Assembly: GCA_019059635.1 (NCBI GenBank)
Contig: JAGVRJ010000011.1
Span: 1,488,001 to 1,552,000, forward strand
From: Proales similis
Taxonomy: Eukaryota > Rotifera > Eurotatoria > Ploima > Proalidae
Reading direction: 5' to 3'
DNA length: 64,000 nucleotides
The translations under genes were made by a program, and so were the position numbers. This document shows positions 21,101-31,410 of the stretch, piece by piece (positions within the stretch are counted from its first letter, which is position 1; each line of letters opens with the position of its first letter). The notes beneath the pieces are model-generated. The model saw only the letters and a list, made by a program, of their open reading frames with translations. It searched no databases and was not told where the DNA came from.

Positions 21101-23896
21101 TCGTTTCATCTTTCTTCTTGTCGGCTGATTTTGATTCGCTCTTCGAAGTGTCGCTGTTTAGACGAAATTTCAAATATTTGAACTTGGTCTCGATCAGCTC
21201 GGTAGCTTGCTGACGTAAAAGACTCTCGCTGCTTGCTTCGTTCTTGAGCCGTTCAAGTAACGAGTCAAAGCTGGACGGTTGATCAGCGCAGTCGATCACC
21301 TGGTTCAGTTCGGTGAGTACTTCATTCTCTTGCTCGTGTCGTAGCGCATTCACTCGTGTTTGTAAATGGTCGGCTTGACTCCGACAGCTGCCGCAAACGA
21401 ATTCAGCCGAGTCAAACAAACTACGCAGGCGGATTGAGGGCTCGACCTTGCACTGGACGTATAAAGCCGATATGAACTCGGCCTCGATCGGCTCTAGGCC
21501 GCAATTTCGGTCACTTGTCTCTTGATGGCATTTACTGCATTTGACTAAAAACTCGTTCGCTTGTACGGCTGGCTCCGGCTCGGCTTTAGCCGACTCAGTT
21601 GCCTCCGTTGAGTCAGTGGCTGTTTCTAAACACTTGAAGCAGCTACGAAAGTCATAGTTCACTCGACGGTTAAAGTTCTTCTTGTCGTAGTTCATGTTCT
21701 GGCTTCCACAAGTTCGACAGTAAAAGCACAAGTGGCACACCCAGATCTGAAGCTTCTTGCTTGGCTTGCGCGGATAATTCGGCACTTTGAGACAATGCGG
21801 GTGAAAGCAACAGTCGCATTCGTTGCAATACAGCAGCTAAGAAAAACCGATTTTATTCAAGCTGGTCTGCAATAGACGAACGCTAGACGGATCTAATTAC
21901 CCTGTTCTGCATCTTGCAGACTTCGCAATACTTGCAGGCAGGACAGACCCAGTCGAGGGGGCTGGTGCCACTCCGGGGCCGCTCATAGTCCTCTAGGCAA
22001 AACTCGTGAAACGGCTCGCAGCAAACATTGCAATAAATCAACTAAAACGTAAAAAACTCAAAATGCCTCGTACAGAGACTGTAGAAAATGGCGCATATAT
22101 ACCTCTTGCTGAGAGTTGCAGGCCGATCCGCAAATAAAGCAAAGCGACTTGAGGCATATGGGAGAATGACTGAACACGGGCAGGCCGTGCTTCCAAATTT
22201 CCAGCAACTCGTAATCGCTCTTCAAAACAAACGAAGCAATAGATTGAACGCTTGAAGGCCGTAATTAGAAACGCGCCAAATTTCTTACCTCCAAATCCCA
22301 TCGCAAGCCTTTGTCCGTGGGCCGCTGGTTACGCTCGTCTTTTCGTTTGATTATTTCGTTCATGCTGAGACCGGCAGCGCCCTCTCGTCTCTCATCGGGC
22401 CATTCGAACAAGCCAAGACGGTCTTTGTAACTGTGCAGCTTGTGATTCAATCGTTTCTTGCTCATGTCAATTGTCGCAGCAGCCGGGGCGGCCAAAACTG
22501 CCTCATTGGTGGTGTTTAAGCTTGACATACGAATGCTCTGGCTGGAGGAAATTTTGTGATTGCGCTCGAAATAGTCGTCCCAGTTGAACACATCTGAGGT
22601 GGCCTGTTTTTGCGAGGGCCTATTTACGCCCGGTTTGGTGGACACCGAGCGTCGCAGTTGTTCTGGTGCACTTCCTGCTCTGCTCGTGCTCTCAGACGAG
22701 TGGGCTTTCAGATGAAGCGCCCTCTCCTCCTTGCTGTTTACTTGCCACTTTTCCCACAGGCCTCGCTTCAGCTCCTCCCTGAGGGCGCTCATGTTCAGCT
22801 CGGGCTTCAGATCAGAAGTGAAAGTGCTCCAGCTGGTTTGAATGCTCCACATGTCTTCGCTGAGCAGCTTGAGATGAGTGTAGAAACTCAGGCCAGTGCG
22901 AAGCTTGTTCCACCCGTTGCTGAGTTTGCTCGGCTCATATCTGGACACATTCTTCACTCTGGGACCTGATCGATGTGTTTCATTCTCCTCGTTCTCTTTG
23001 ACGACCGCGCTTTGGCTCGAGTCGCACGAGCTAGAGGGTTTGTGGGGGGATGACTTGATAGCTCGTCCGGCTTCGGGCCTGAACAACAGCTCGTGCGCCT
23101 CGTTCGGCTTGTTGGATGAGGATTTCGAACGCTTTCGCTTAACACTTGACGCGTCAGATTGGGTGGCAAGTCGTGACTTCCAGAGCATAGTTTTTTTGCT
23201 TATTGAGTTAACGTAAATTACACGATTGTTAACAAAGTGCACCAAATGACTTTGAAGTCGCGAGAGGCTTGGCAGCGTGTTGACGATCAAATGAAAGTGA
23301 CAATAGCGGCAGAAAATGTTGCGTGGAAATCCGCTCATCAGCTCGCGGTTGTTGCAGTAGGCTAAATTTGGTTTGGAAAAGTCCAGCTCGATCAGCGTCA
23401 AGGATCAAAAAGCTTTACCACTCGATTCAGCCTTGAGGTTCTTGCAGACGAACATGTGATGCTTGACCAGAGATTTGTGAGCGAAATTGCGGCATATGTC
23501 ACACATGTAGATCCCATCGGTTTGAGTAGTGCATTTGGAGTCACAAAAACGGCACGGCCCTTCGCAAGCTACCCAAAATCACTTGAATTGAGGAGGCAAT
23601 CATCGAGCTCTTGGTTTACCTGCTTGATCGGAACGAAAGAATTCGCATTGCATCCACTTGCCATTTCGAATGAACTTTTCATGGTCGCACTGACTGAGTT
23701 GGACCAGCTTTCCCTGAACGTCGCAGTCGATCAGCTGGGCGGACTTTTTCGATCTTCTGGCTGGCATCAGCTGCCCGACGGACTTTTTAGTTAACTCGCC
23801 AATCTGCTCCAGAGTGAGCTGGTCTATTTTATCCAGTTGGGTAGGCATCGCCTCGCTGGCACTCTCGGCCTCGTTGGCCTTCGCCTCTGATTCCAT
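18156..23896 (-). CDS. trx: Trithorax/MLL histone H3K4 methyltransferase (KMT2A/B type)
   Basis: Six exons (23620-23896, 23419-23568, 22289-23361, 22103-22219, 21901-22041, 18156-21836) join to 1812 aa. A Cys-rich segment near residues 90-170 (CRFCDSKC, YMCDICRNFA) may correspond to the receptor-like zinc finger of fly Trithorax. PHD fingers follow at about 510-650 (YCNVCCEPFHEFCLE, YCNECDCCFHPHCL). Then come an extended PHD (about 905-1020), FYRN (about 1080-1130), FYRC (about 1510-1600), a Win-like SSARTRP, the SET domain with GRGLF, GIGCYMFRMDD, NQARFINHSCEPNC and ELTYDYKF, and a post-SET with three Cys. No CXXC domain or clear bromodomain is seen. The protein should be nuclear and act in a WDR5-RBBP5-ASH2L complex to methylate H3K4 and maintain Hox expression. 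A QLDGQND sequence resembles a taspase-1 site. The start is the first ATG after an upstream stop; a further 5' exon cannot be excluded. Confidence 0.95.
20025..20045 (-). other. Candidate taspase-1 cleavage site in trithorax
   Basis: The minus strand encodes QLDGQND, close to the taspase-1 pattern Q-[hydrophobic]-D/G-x-D-D of MLL proteins. It lies between FYRN and FYRC (about residue 1184), the same order as in MLL1. The third prime-side residue is Asn instead of Asp, so cleavage is plausible but not assured. Confidence 0.45.
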
Positions 23897-24938
23897 GATG
23901 TCGCCCTCAATGTATTGAATGCCTCTCAATATGCCTCAACTTCTTCATTAATCTAATCTGAGCATCGAGACTTTTTGTTAAGATAAATTCAATCGACCAG
24001 TCTGTTCCGTTCAATGTCCTCTGTTCGACGCTTATTCGCCCCACAAACTGCACAAGTGCCGCATAAGCACATTCGACGTTCAGATGGCCAGAGTGGTTTT
24101 CACTCGTCGACCGCTGCATAATTGCATTGCGATCGACCTTCTGATTTGAGCCATGTTACAAGCGCTGCAAAACCAAGTCGACAATCGCGCATCTAATTCC
24201 TGATGGCGGCCGGGCGGTCAAATGCACGAAGCCCTGACTCCCCAGAGTGGCACATTCAAACTGCTCGGCCAATCATTTCATTAGTCGAGCTGCACAAATC
24301 CTTATCGATCAGAATATCGTGTGGCAGTTAATCAACAATTCACCGAAACAGAACGGTTCAGGTGTGAGGAATTCGTCAGATTTCTTATGAATCACTTCAC
24401 CGGACATGATCGATTGGCTTTTTCGCAGACCAAACCCAGTCAGCTTGAATGGTATGCGAAACAACGGCGTTTGCTTGCTGCCTGCATAATCCAGTTGTGT
24501 GATGTTTATCGAATGATTTTTCTTTTCACCCGCTTAGTGATCGATTGCGGATTAGATTTTAGGTCGGTGAGGGAACGTTTATCAATCAAGGGGCTAATTA
24601 TGGTCGGCGAGCGAACACGAGGAAACGATAATAATGATAATTTCAAACATCTCTCACTCTCTTTCTATCGCGTGTGCCAGGCTATATTCGCGCTTTCCGC
24701 ATCGATTCATAATTTCACGTCCTCATACCGCATCAGAGACATAATCCGTCTCAACCGAGAGGGCGAGAAGGAAAGATAAGACTGGTATGCAGCCTGTGAA
24801 ATTAGCGCCATCCACACGAGCGCTATCATTCCGGGCTGACTTGGGCTCTAAAAGCAGCGTATCTAGAAGCAAATTTACGCATCTTGAAACCGCATTCAGT
24901 TTAGACGAAAAAAAGGGGCCCGAATAGAAAGCGCGCAA
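23897..24938. promoter_or_regulatory. Divergent intergenic region between trithorax and arrestin genes
   Basis: About 1.0 kb lie between head-to-head genes. A 152-codon open frame on the plus strand (24321-24779) begins without ATG and resembles no family I know, so it is not annotated. Promoters of both genes are expected here. Confidence 0.45.
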
Positions 24939-26921
24939 ATGGCATCCTCAAACAACGAGGTCGACAGCAAAAAGATGGGAACCAGGTACGGCAAACTTGA
25001 TCTGCTTTTCCTTTTGGTCACAAATATCTAATCTCGTCCAAATCGACTCCTTTTAGAGTGTTCAAGAAGAGCAGCCCCAACGGAAAGGTAGACCCGAGCT
25101 GCAATTCACTCAACCTTAACGTCCTCTTCAAAAGCATTCTCCTTCAAACTAGATCACAACTTATCTCGGCAAACGTGACTACATTGACTACATGTCACAT
25201 ATTGAGCCAATAGGCAAGTGCCATTTATGCGAGTCGCCACTTGAGGGCCATTCAGTTCTAATTGCAGTACGCATTTTCAGACGGCGTAGTTCTAATCGAT
25301 CCAGACTATGTCAAAGAGCGAAAGGTGTTCGTTCATGTACTGGCTGCGTTTAGGTATGGGAGAGAGGACCTGGACGTCTTGGGTCTGACGTTCCGCAAGG
25401 ATTTGTTCATCGCACAGCAGCAAGTCTATCCTTCGGTCGCTCCTCCCGAACATCTCACTCACCTCCAGCAGAGGCTGCTAAAAAAACTCGGACCCAATGC
25501 TTTTCCGTTCTTTTTTCAGGTATGCAGCTAGTTTCGTCTCTTCGACCTGCCAATCATTCAAAGCGGTTTGCTTAGCTTCCCAAAAACGCACCAGCGTCTG
25601 TTACATTGCAGCCATCGCCCGGGGACACGGGAAAAGTGAGTTCCTGCCGATTTAAAGCTCTTGATTAATCTGAACAAATCTCTGAGCGTAGCCGTGTGGA
25701 GTCGATTATGAGCTCAAAACCTACTGTGCCGATGATTTAGAAGAAAAGCCGCATAAAAGAAATTCAGTTAGACTGGCCATTCGCAAGCTAACATATGCGC
25801 CGCCGAGTCGAGCGCCCCAGCCTATGGTCGAGGGCCATCGGGAATTTATGATGTCACCTGCTCCACTGCATCTGGAATGCACCTTGGACAAAGAGGTTTC
25901 AAACAGCTTCGCTCAGCCCACAATCTATTCTCCTTTTTTTATAACTCGAAATCATCATGAAGATGTATTACCATGGAGAGTCAATAAACGTCAACGTTCA
26001 GGCAACAAACAACTCGAATAAAACTGTGAAGAAAATTCGCATTTCAGGTGAGCGCTCTCTTCGCCCTATAGACGCTTTAGCTCGATCTAATCTGATCCGG
26101 TACCAAAGTGATTCAAACGGCTGAGATCATGCTCTACTCGACCACCCAGTACAAATGCGAAGTGGCCGAACTCGAATCAACGTGAGCGTTAAATTAATCC
26201 AAATCACCGAGATGGCATTTAAAAAAATATTGTTAACCCTTTTTAAGCGATGGATTCCCGCTTGGTCCTTGTTCGACCACTTCCAAGGTCTACACTCTCA
26301 CGCCGCTTCTTGCCAACAACAAAGACAAGCGGGGCTTGGCTCTGGACGGAAAGCTTAAGCATGAGGACACCAATCTAGCCTCATCTACCATGTAAGTTCA
26401 AGAGAGCCAACTTGAATCAGAAGTCAAATCTCCACAATCTCAACCCAACAGAGTGAACGATCCGTCTGAAAAGGAGAATTTAGGAATAATAGTTCAGTAT
26501 CGCGTAAAAGTGAAACTGGTCGTCTCAATGGGAGGGTAAGCAGATTTTGCTCGACTCTGTGCTCGAACTTGGCCGCCACTAAAATGTTGGTTAATTGTAG
26601 CGATCTATCGGTAGAACTACCGTTTACTCTAACACACCCCAAGCCCGAAACACCGCCCTCGAGCGAACTGGACGAACCAATAGCCAAGGCAGAGGGAGGC
26701 AATGATCTGTTGGTTAATGACCAGCAAGTGCCTATTGATCATAACCTGATTCAATTCGATACAACGTAAGTCTGACCACTTATCTAAGCGATCTAACGCC
26801 TTCTAATTCATTCGGGCTTATTAAAAGTGAAAGCAAACCACAGGCGGACGACGATCTTATCTTTGAAGAATTCGCCCGCATCCGCTTGAAGGGTCACGAG
26901 CCGGATGATACGGACGCCTAA
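24939..26921 (+). CDS. ARRB: Non-visual (beta-type) arrestin
   Basis: Twelve exons (24939-24985, 25057-25087, 25153-25213, 25281-25519, about 25577-25635, 25692-25895, 25963-26047, 26109-26181, 26248-26391, 26452-26535, 26601-26765, 26828-26921) encode about 428 aa. Matching landmarks include [77 protein letters not shown] and [13 protein letters not shown]. The tail has a clathrin box (LIQFD) and the AP-2 beta-appendage motif [10 protein letters not shown], so this is an endocytic beta-arrestin that desensitises and internalises GPCRs. The intron after 25213 uses a GC donor (G|GCAAGTG); the reading frame forces this. By my reading exon 5 is one base short of a multiple of three; I suspect misreading rather than a broken gene. 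A distant poly(A) signal is at 27539-27544. Confidence 0.93.
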
Positions 26922-27574
26922 CTGAACACAGCTTCCACTGAATCTCAAATCTCAATCACATGCTCAGCTTCTATCCTCATTCTCCTTTCCCATACAACAT
27001 CTGCATCTCGCTTTGGCTCTGATCGTCAAACTTAAACGTCAAACTCACGTTCAATAATTCGCATTCTCCTATGCTCATCGTTTTTCTTTTGCTCTCCAGT
27101 CTCATCTTTTCGTCTGCTCCTCATTTTCTTGTCAACTTTTTACTTCAGCTTTTTGCGTCTAGTTGCTGCTGTATGTTGACCAGTTTGCTTAAGGGTTCGC
27201 TGCTCATTACGGACCAGACTTTTATTCAAACAGATCCAAATCTATTGGAACCAGCGCATTTTTTCGATAGCCGCTTTCAGCCACTTTGCTATTCGCGTGT
27301 AGAAGAGAAAACGAATCGATTTTTTGGAAAACAACACAAAATGCTCGCATTTAGCGCCTGAAATCAAACAATGTCTTAGACTGCTGTGCTCCAGTACACA
27401 TATTTTCTGATCGTTTACAAACAAAATAACTAAATTTTGATTCTGATCATTGCTATTATTATTGCTTGTTGTTTTTTGTTGTTATTAATGCTGTTTTAAT
27501 CATTATTAGTGATATCAACAAAGCTAAGTGAATGAATGAATAAAGACCTGGTCGCTTTTGTCAACCTTCGATTT
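26922..27574. other. Convergent intergenic region between arrestin and the SLC22 array
   Basis: This holds the arrestin 3' UTR, ending near AATAAA at 27539-27544, only about 30 nt from the stop codon of the first SLC22 gene on the other strand. The 3' UTRs probably overlap. No coding exon is seen. Confidence 0.5.
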
Positions 27575-29179
27575 CTAAAGCGATTCCTGGTAGGTCTCGC
27601 GTAGCAGCGCAATCGGCACTGTTCCGATAAAAGAAATGGCACCGAATATAATGTAAGGAAGAGGAGGCCATACGCTCGAGCGAAGCATGTTAATCATCGG
27701 TGCCATTAGAGTGAGCAAGGTGCCTGTGCTGTTGAGCATCAACACTGCCGTGCCTCTGATTCTCACATCATACGACTCGATTGTGAATATGTCGGCCGTG
27801 TTGTAGACCGAATATAACAGCGCTTTACCAATCAGAATGAGAATCAGCTTTGTGTACCAAGTGATAGAATTGTCCTCTGGCAAGAACGCCACTGCAAACG
27901 CAGACACTGAAAAAGTTAGCATTGTCACCATGATCGTTCTTTTCCGGCTCATTTTGTCGCTAATAAAGCAGAAGGTTGTGCCAAGCATTTCGAAACCGAT
28001 CGTCATGAGAAACATAAGGTAGGGATCGATTTCAATCGCTTCTATGACTCCGATCGAGATGCCCACGTAGCTCAAATTCAGAGAATTCCAGAACACTGCC
28101 AGTACAATGAACTTGAGTAAATTCCTAGCCGGCCAGAATATTTTGTTTGAATCGATTGCGTGTCCAGCTTCATCTTTCTGGCTATCTAGCCTCGTCTCCA
28201 AATCAAACAATCGACGCATAGAATCAGTTTCTAGAGAGAATCCTTTCTTGCCGTTGACTCGTGCCAGTCGCTTCAAGACTTGGCTTGCTTCTTCCAAACG
28301 TCCTGTTTTAAAGCTCCATCTAAAGAACAAGTCAAAACGGAACTCAACAGCTTCTAATCGACTTGACCGCTTTGCTTACCTCGGCGATTCAGGCACAATT
28401 ATTTGAACCAGCAGTGTGACTACAAGTGAACTAACAGCCATAAATGCCTGAGTGCTTTTCCACTCGCGTGTCCAGTAGAACCAGCCGAGAAGAGCAAGTT
28501 CACCGACTGCAAAGCAATAAAGGTAAAATATCATGAAGCGGATGTGAAAACGATCCGAAGTGAACTCAATCAGAAGAATGTTGCCATTCATGTAAAGGCA
28601 AAATGCGAGAAACCCATTGATGAGCTGTGAGGCCAGAAATATTACAATCCTGGTCGAAACAGGCAGCAGAATAGCCGAGTAGCCAGCAGTTAGAAGCTGA
28701 GCGAGACCTAAATTGAGAACAGTGAACCAGAGAAAACCCACAAGCGCCTTTTTGCGACCAAATTTGTCACTCAATCTGCCACTTAACGAAGCCAATATGC
28801 TACCAGAGAAGAAAAAAGTCTGCGAGAGTCGGGCCAAGTGCTGTTGGTCGCAAACAAGGCCCCATTCGCTTACAATTGTATTCTTGTAGTATGGGTCCTT
28901 AAACTCACAAGAGTAAACGGGCGGCTGACTGTTATTTTGTAGCTTAAACCGGTTCCAGATTTCGCATTTTTCCGTAAGATTCCATATCTCAAGAGTTTGT
29001 GAATGACATTCGAATTGAGGCTCAGCGGTCATAAATACGGCTCCGTAGTAGAGAAAGGCCATAATAGCCGACACTGATCCAAGAACAGCCCCATACAGCT
29101 TTTGAGCGTGACCGTTCGCTCCGACGGATTCGATCAAGTCGTCGAAATGGTTTTCACTTTTTTCTAGTCCCTGGGACAT
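27575..29179 (-). CDS. SLC22-family organic ion transporter, copy A (two exons)
   Basis: Exons 28380-29179 and 27575-28319 join at an AGG codon inside the PESPRW motif to give 514 aa. It shows the SLC22 plan: TM1, a large Cys-containing extracellular loop (NSQPPVYSCEFKDP), the MFS motif GRLSDKFGRK, the PESPR motif after TM6, and a second set of six TM helices. These proteins move organic cations, carnitine or organic anions across the plasma membrane; the substrate cannot be predicted. Unlike copies B-D it has an intron and does not share their near-identical blocks, so it is the most diverged member of the tandem array. Confidence 0.9.
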
Positions 29180-29506
29180 TTCATTATTTGCTCAAGCCTC
29201 AAATGGCACATAAACCTACATCGACCTATTTATGCCTAAAACTCGTGATTTGATTTTTTGAGATAAAAAACTCGAAATAAAAAATGAAAACTTAAACTTT
29301 AAATTTGCTTCTAAATGCATCTCAAAATGTCAATTCAAGCAATCAAAAAGATCTAACATAAATCTGATATCTGATAATAATTATTTAAATCAACCTTTAG
29401 ATTATCAAAGTAGAAAAAAATTGAATCTGGATTGAGGGCAAAGAAGACGAATGATTAAAGACGAACATTTTACGCATAGTATTCTGTAAAAATATTCAAT
29501 TTTTTA
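29180..29506. other. Spacer between SLC22 copies A and B
   Basis: This is a very AT-rich 327-nt spacer without coding signal. It should hold the copy A promoter and the copy B 3' end. Confidence 0.5.
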
Positions 29507-31018
29507 TCAAACGAACTCAGGTGCGGGCAAAACAGACACGCAGACACAGGCTAGAAAGGTGAATGCGCAAAAGACAAAGTAGGGCAGAGGGCCCCACACG
29601 AGCACTCCGAGCAGGTTGATCTGGGGCGAGAGGATGGAGCCGATGCGGCTGGCGCCCGACACTACCAGCATGAGCGTGGAGCGCACGCGCGTGGGGAAGA
29701 ACTGGCTCGTGTAGATGTAGGCCGCATTGAAAGCTGCTGACCCGCCCGCCTTGCCGACGAGCGCGCAGGCCACAGTCAGCACCGAGCTGGCCGACACCAC
29801 ACCCGGCTCGCCCCTGGGGATGAGGGCTACGCCCAGGCAGGCTGCGCTCGTCACCAGAAGGTAGACCACGAACATGAGCTTGCGGTTGAACACCTCACTC
29901 AGGCGACTCACCGAGTAGCCGATGATCTCGAACACCGCCGACAGGAAAAAGACCAGGAACGGGCTCAGGCTCCCGATTGAGGTGATGCCCAGGCTCACTC
30001 CGTAGTAGATCATTGTTATCGATATCCATATGTAAGCCAGAGCGACTGTTATCAGCAAGTTCCTTATCGGAGAGGTCAAATAGTTAATCAAATCTTTGAA
30101 TGAGTTTGTGCTTTCGTTTTTTTGATTCCCATTCGTCTCGTCTGTTTCTTCAATGCTTCTTAAATCTGACTCGCTAAATAACTGGTTTCTTCGGTTTGAT
30201 AAAGCCATTTGGTTGAGCAACTCTGCTGCCTTTCTGTATTGTTTTCTGGCAATCAGAAATCTTGGTGACTCGGGCAAATAAAAATAAATAAGTATAGAGG
30301 TACCCAAGCCAAGTACAGTCATTAGCCAAATCTGTCCGAACCAGCTCCTGCTTACTATTGCAACCAACAAGACCAGCAACTCTCCCGTTACGTATGCGAC
30401 CATGTTTATTGTAGACAGCTTCGGACCGTAATCGGCGCTCGTCATTTCCATCATAAGCACATACGAATTGACGTAAAGTGCGAACGAAAAGAAACCTGAT
30501 GTGAACTGTGAAATGCAGTATATGATGTATTTGTTGGCTCGATCGATGACTGAGATGCTCTGAAGCACATGATTGAATATAAAGAAGAAACATATTCCTA
30601 TTGAACAAGCTAGCAGATAATTTCTCCGGCCGAATCGATCAGCGAGATAACCAGTAAACACAGCCAGCAAGCTACCGACCATAAAGAGAGTTTGAGTTAA
30701 TGCCTTTAAGTAGGCTCTGTCGCATATGATCTCCCATTCGGTAACGATCGACGATTTGTAATAAGTTTGGTCAAAATAGCATTCATACGAGCCATTGTTG
30801 ATCGAACCGCCGGTTGTTGTAAAGTTTTTCCATAATTCACAATTATCTCGAAAGAATTCTTCACTCTGCTTATTAACACAGACCAATTCAGGAACTGCTG
30901 AGGTAAAGACAGTGTTAAAAGTGACTACGGCTGCAAGATTTGAAATAACAATTATCACGCCCAAGCGTTTTTTCTGGTAAATCCCAAATGGGCCTACTTT
31001 TTCAATGATCTTGTGCAT
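29507..31018 (-). CDS. SLC22-family organic ion transporter, copy B (intronless)
   Basis: This is a single open frame of 503 aa with ATG at 31016-31018. It has 12 predicted TM segments, a glycosylatable Cys-rich loop after TM1 (CELWKNFTTT), the LADRFGRR motif between TM2 and TM3, and LPESPRFLIARKQYRKAAELL after TM6. The C-terminal third (from about TM7, nt 29523-30028) is nearly identical in DNA to copies C and D, whereas the N-terminal two thirds are clearly diverged from them. The shared block looks much richer in G+C than its flanks. Function as in other organic cation/anion transporters; substrate unknown. Confidence 0.93.
   Translation of the reverse strand: MHKIIEKVGPFGIYQKKRLGVIIVISNLAAVVTFNTVFTSAVPELVCVNKQSEEFFRDNCELWKNFTTTGGSINNGSYECYFDQTYYKSSIVTEWEIICDRAYLKALTQTLFMVGSLLAVFTGYLADRFGRRNYLLACSIGICFFFIFNHVLQSISVIDRANKYIIYCISQFTSGFFSFALYVNSYVLMMEMTSADYGPKLSTINMVAYVTGELLVLLVAIVSRSWFGQIWLMTVLGLGTSILIYFYLPESPRFLIARKQYRKAAELLNQMALSNRRNQLFSESDLRSIEETDETNGNQKNESTNSFKDLINYLTSPIRNLLITVALAYIWISITMIYYGVSLGITSIGSLSPFLVFFLSAVFEIIGYSVSRLSEVFNRKLMFVVYLLVTSAACLGVALIPRGEPGVVSASSVLTVACALVGKAGGSAAFNAAYIYTSQFFPTRVRSTLMLVVSGASRIGSILSPQINLLGVLVWGPLPYFVFCAFTFLACVCVSVLPAPEFV
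29523..30028 (-). repeat. Homogenised block in SLC22 copy B (TM7-TM12 region)
   Basis: This segment matches 31430-31909 in copy C over about 480 nt and 33421-33894 in copy D over about 474 nt (29555-30028), with about one visible mismatch (AGAAGG against AGCAGG near 29850). Matches end abruptly and at different points for each pair, as expected for gene-conversion tracts. Confidence 0.88.
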
Positions 31019-31410
31019 TTTCTAATAAACAGATAAAACTCAAGCAAAGTGACTTATATCTGATAATTTAAGAGGACCGAAGGTGGTAGTTTAAAATACA
31101 AAACAAAACTTGGCATTTAAACACAAAGTATACGAAAAGTCATAAAAACAAAAATTTGTCTATGAGGAAAAATTCTTATCAAAAAGACAAAGCAAGACCA
31201 AACGAATAAGCAAAAATTGCCTGAAAGACCCTTTTAAAACCTAATCTTTAAAAAAGTTATAAAATATTAGGCCGCATAATGCACTAACCGACCAAATGTA
31301 TTACAAACACCTATCCGTCGTTTTCTCAAAAATAATTATTTGATACTTTGAGAAAAAGAGAACTTTTCTTAAAGTTGGTTAAGTCTATTTGCAAACAAAT
31401 AAAGATAAGC
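31019..31410. other. Spacer between SLC22 copies B and C
   Basis: This is an AT-rich spacer of 392 nt with no coding exon recognised. It shares no obvious block with the other spacers. Confidence 0.5.

Noticed and set aside
23165-23220. Possible intron inside trithorax exon 3 (GTAATT donor, AAG acceptor)
   Set aside because: The stretch is open and in frame either way; without RNA the simpler reading-through model is kept.
24321-24779. 152-codon open frame on the plus strand between trithorax and arrestin
   Set aside because: It has no ATG at its start, no recognisable domain and no splice-consistent continuation; it lies in a divergent promoter region.
25577-25635. Apparent one-base deletion in arrestin exon 5, breaking the frame between [14 protein letters not shown] and GDTGKP
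   Set aside because: All other exons and both neighbours are in phase and highly conserved. A misreading of a C/G run near 25620 on my side, or a base-call error, is more likely than a pseudogene; read evidence at this base would settle it.
30174-30608. 144-codon open frame in a second frame of SLC22 copy B
   Set aside because: It overlaps the real transporter frame on the same strand and has no membrane or family features.
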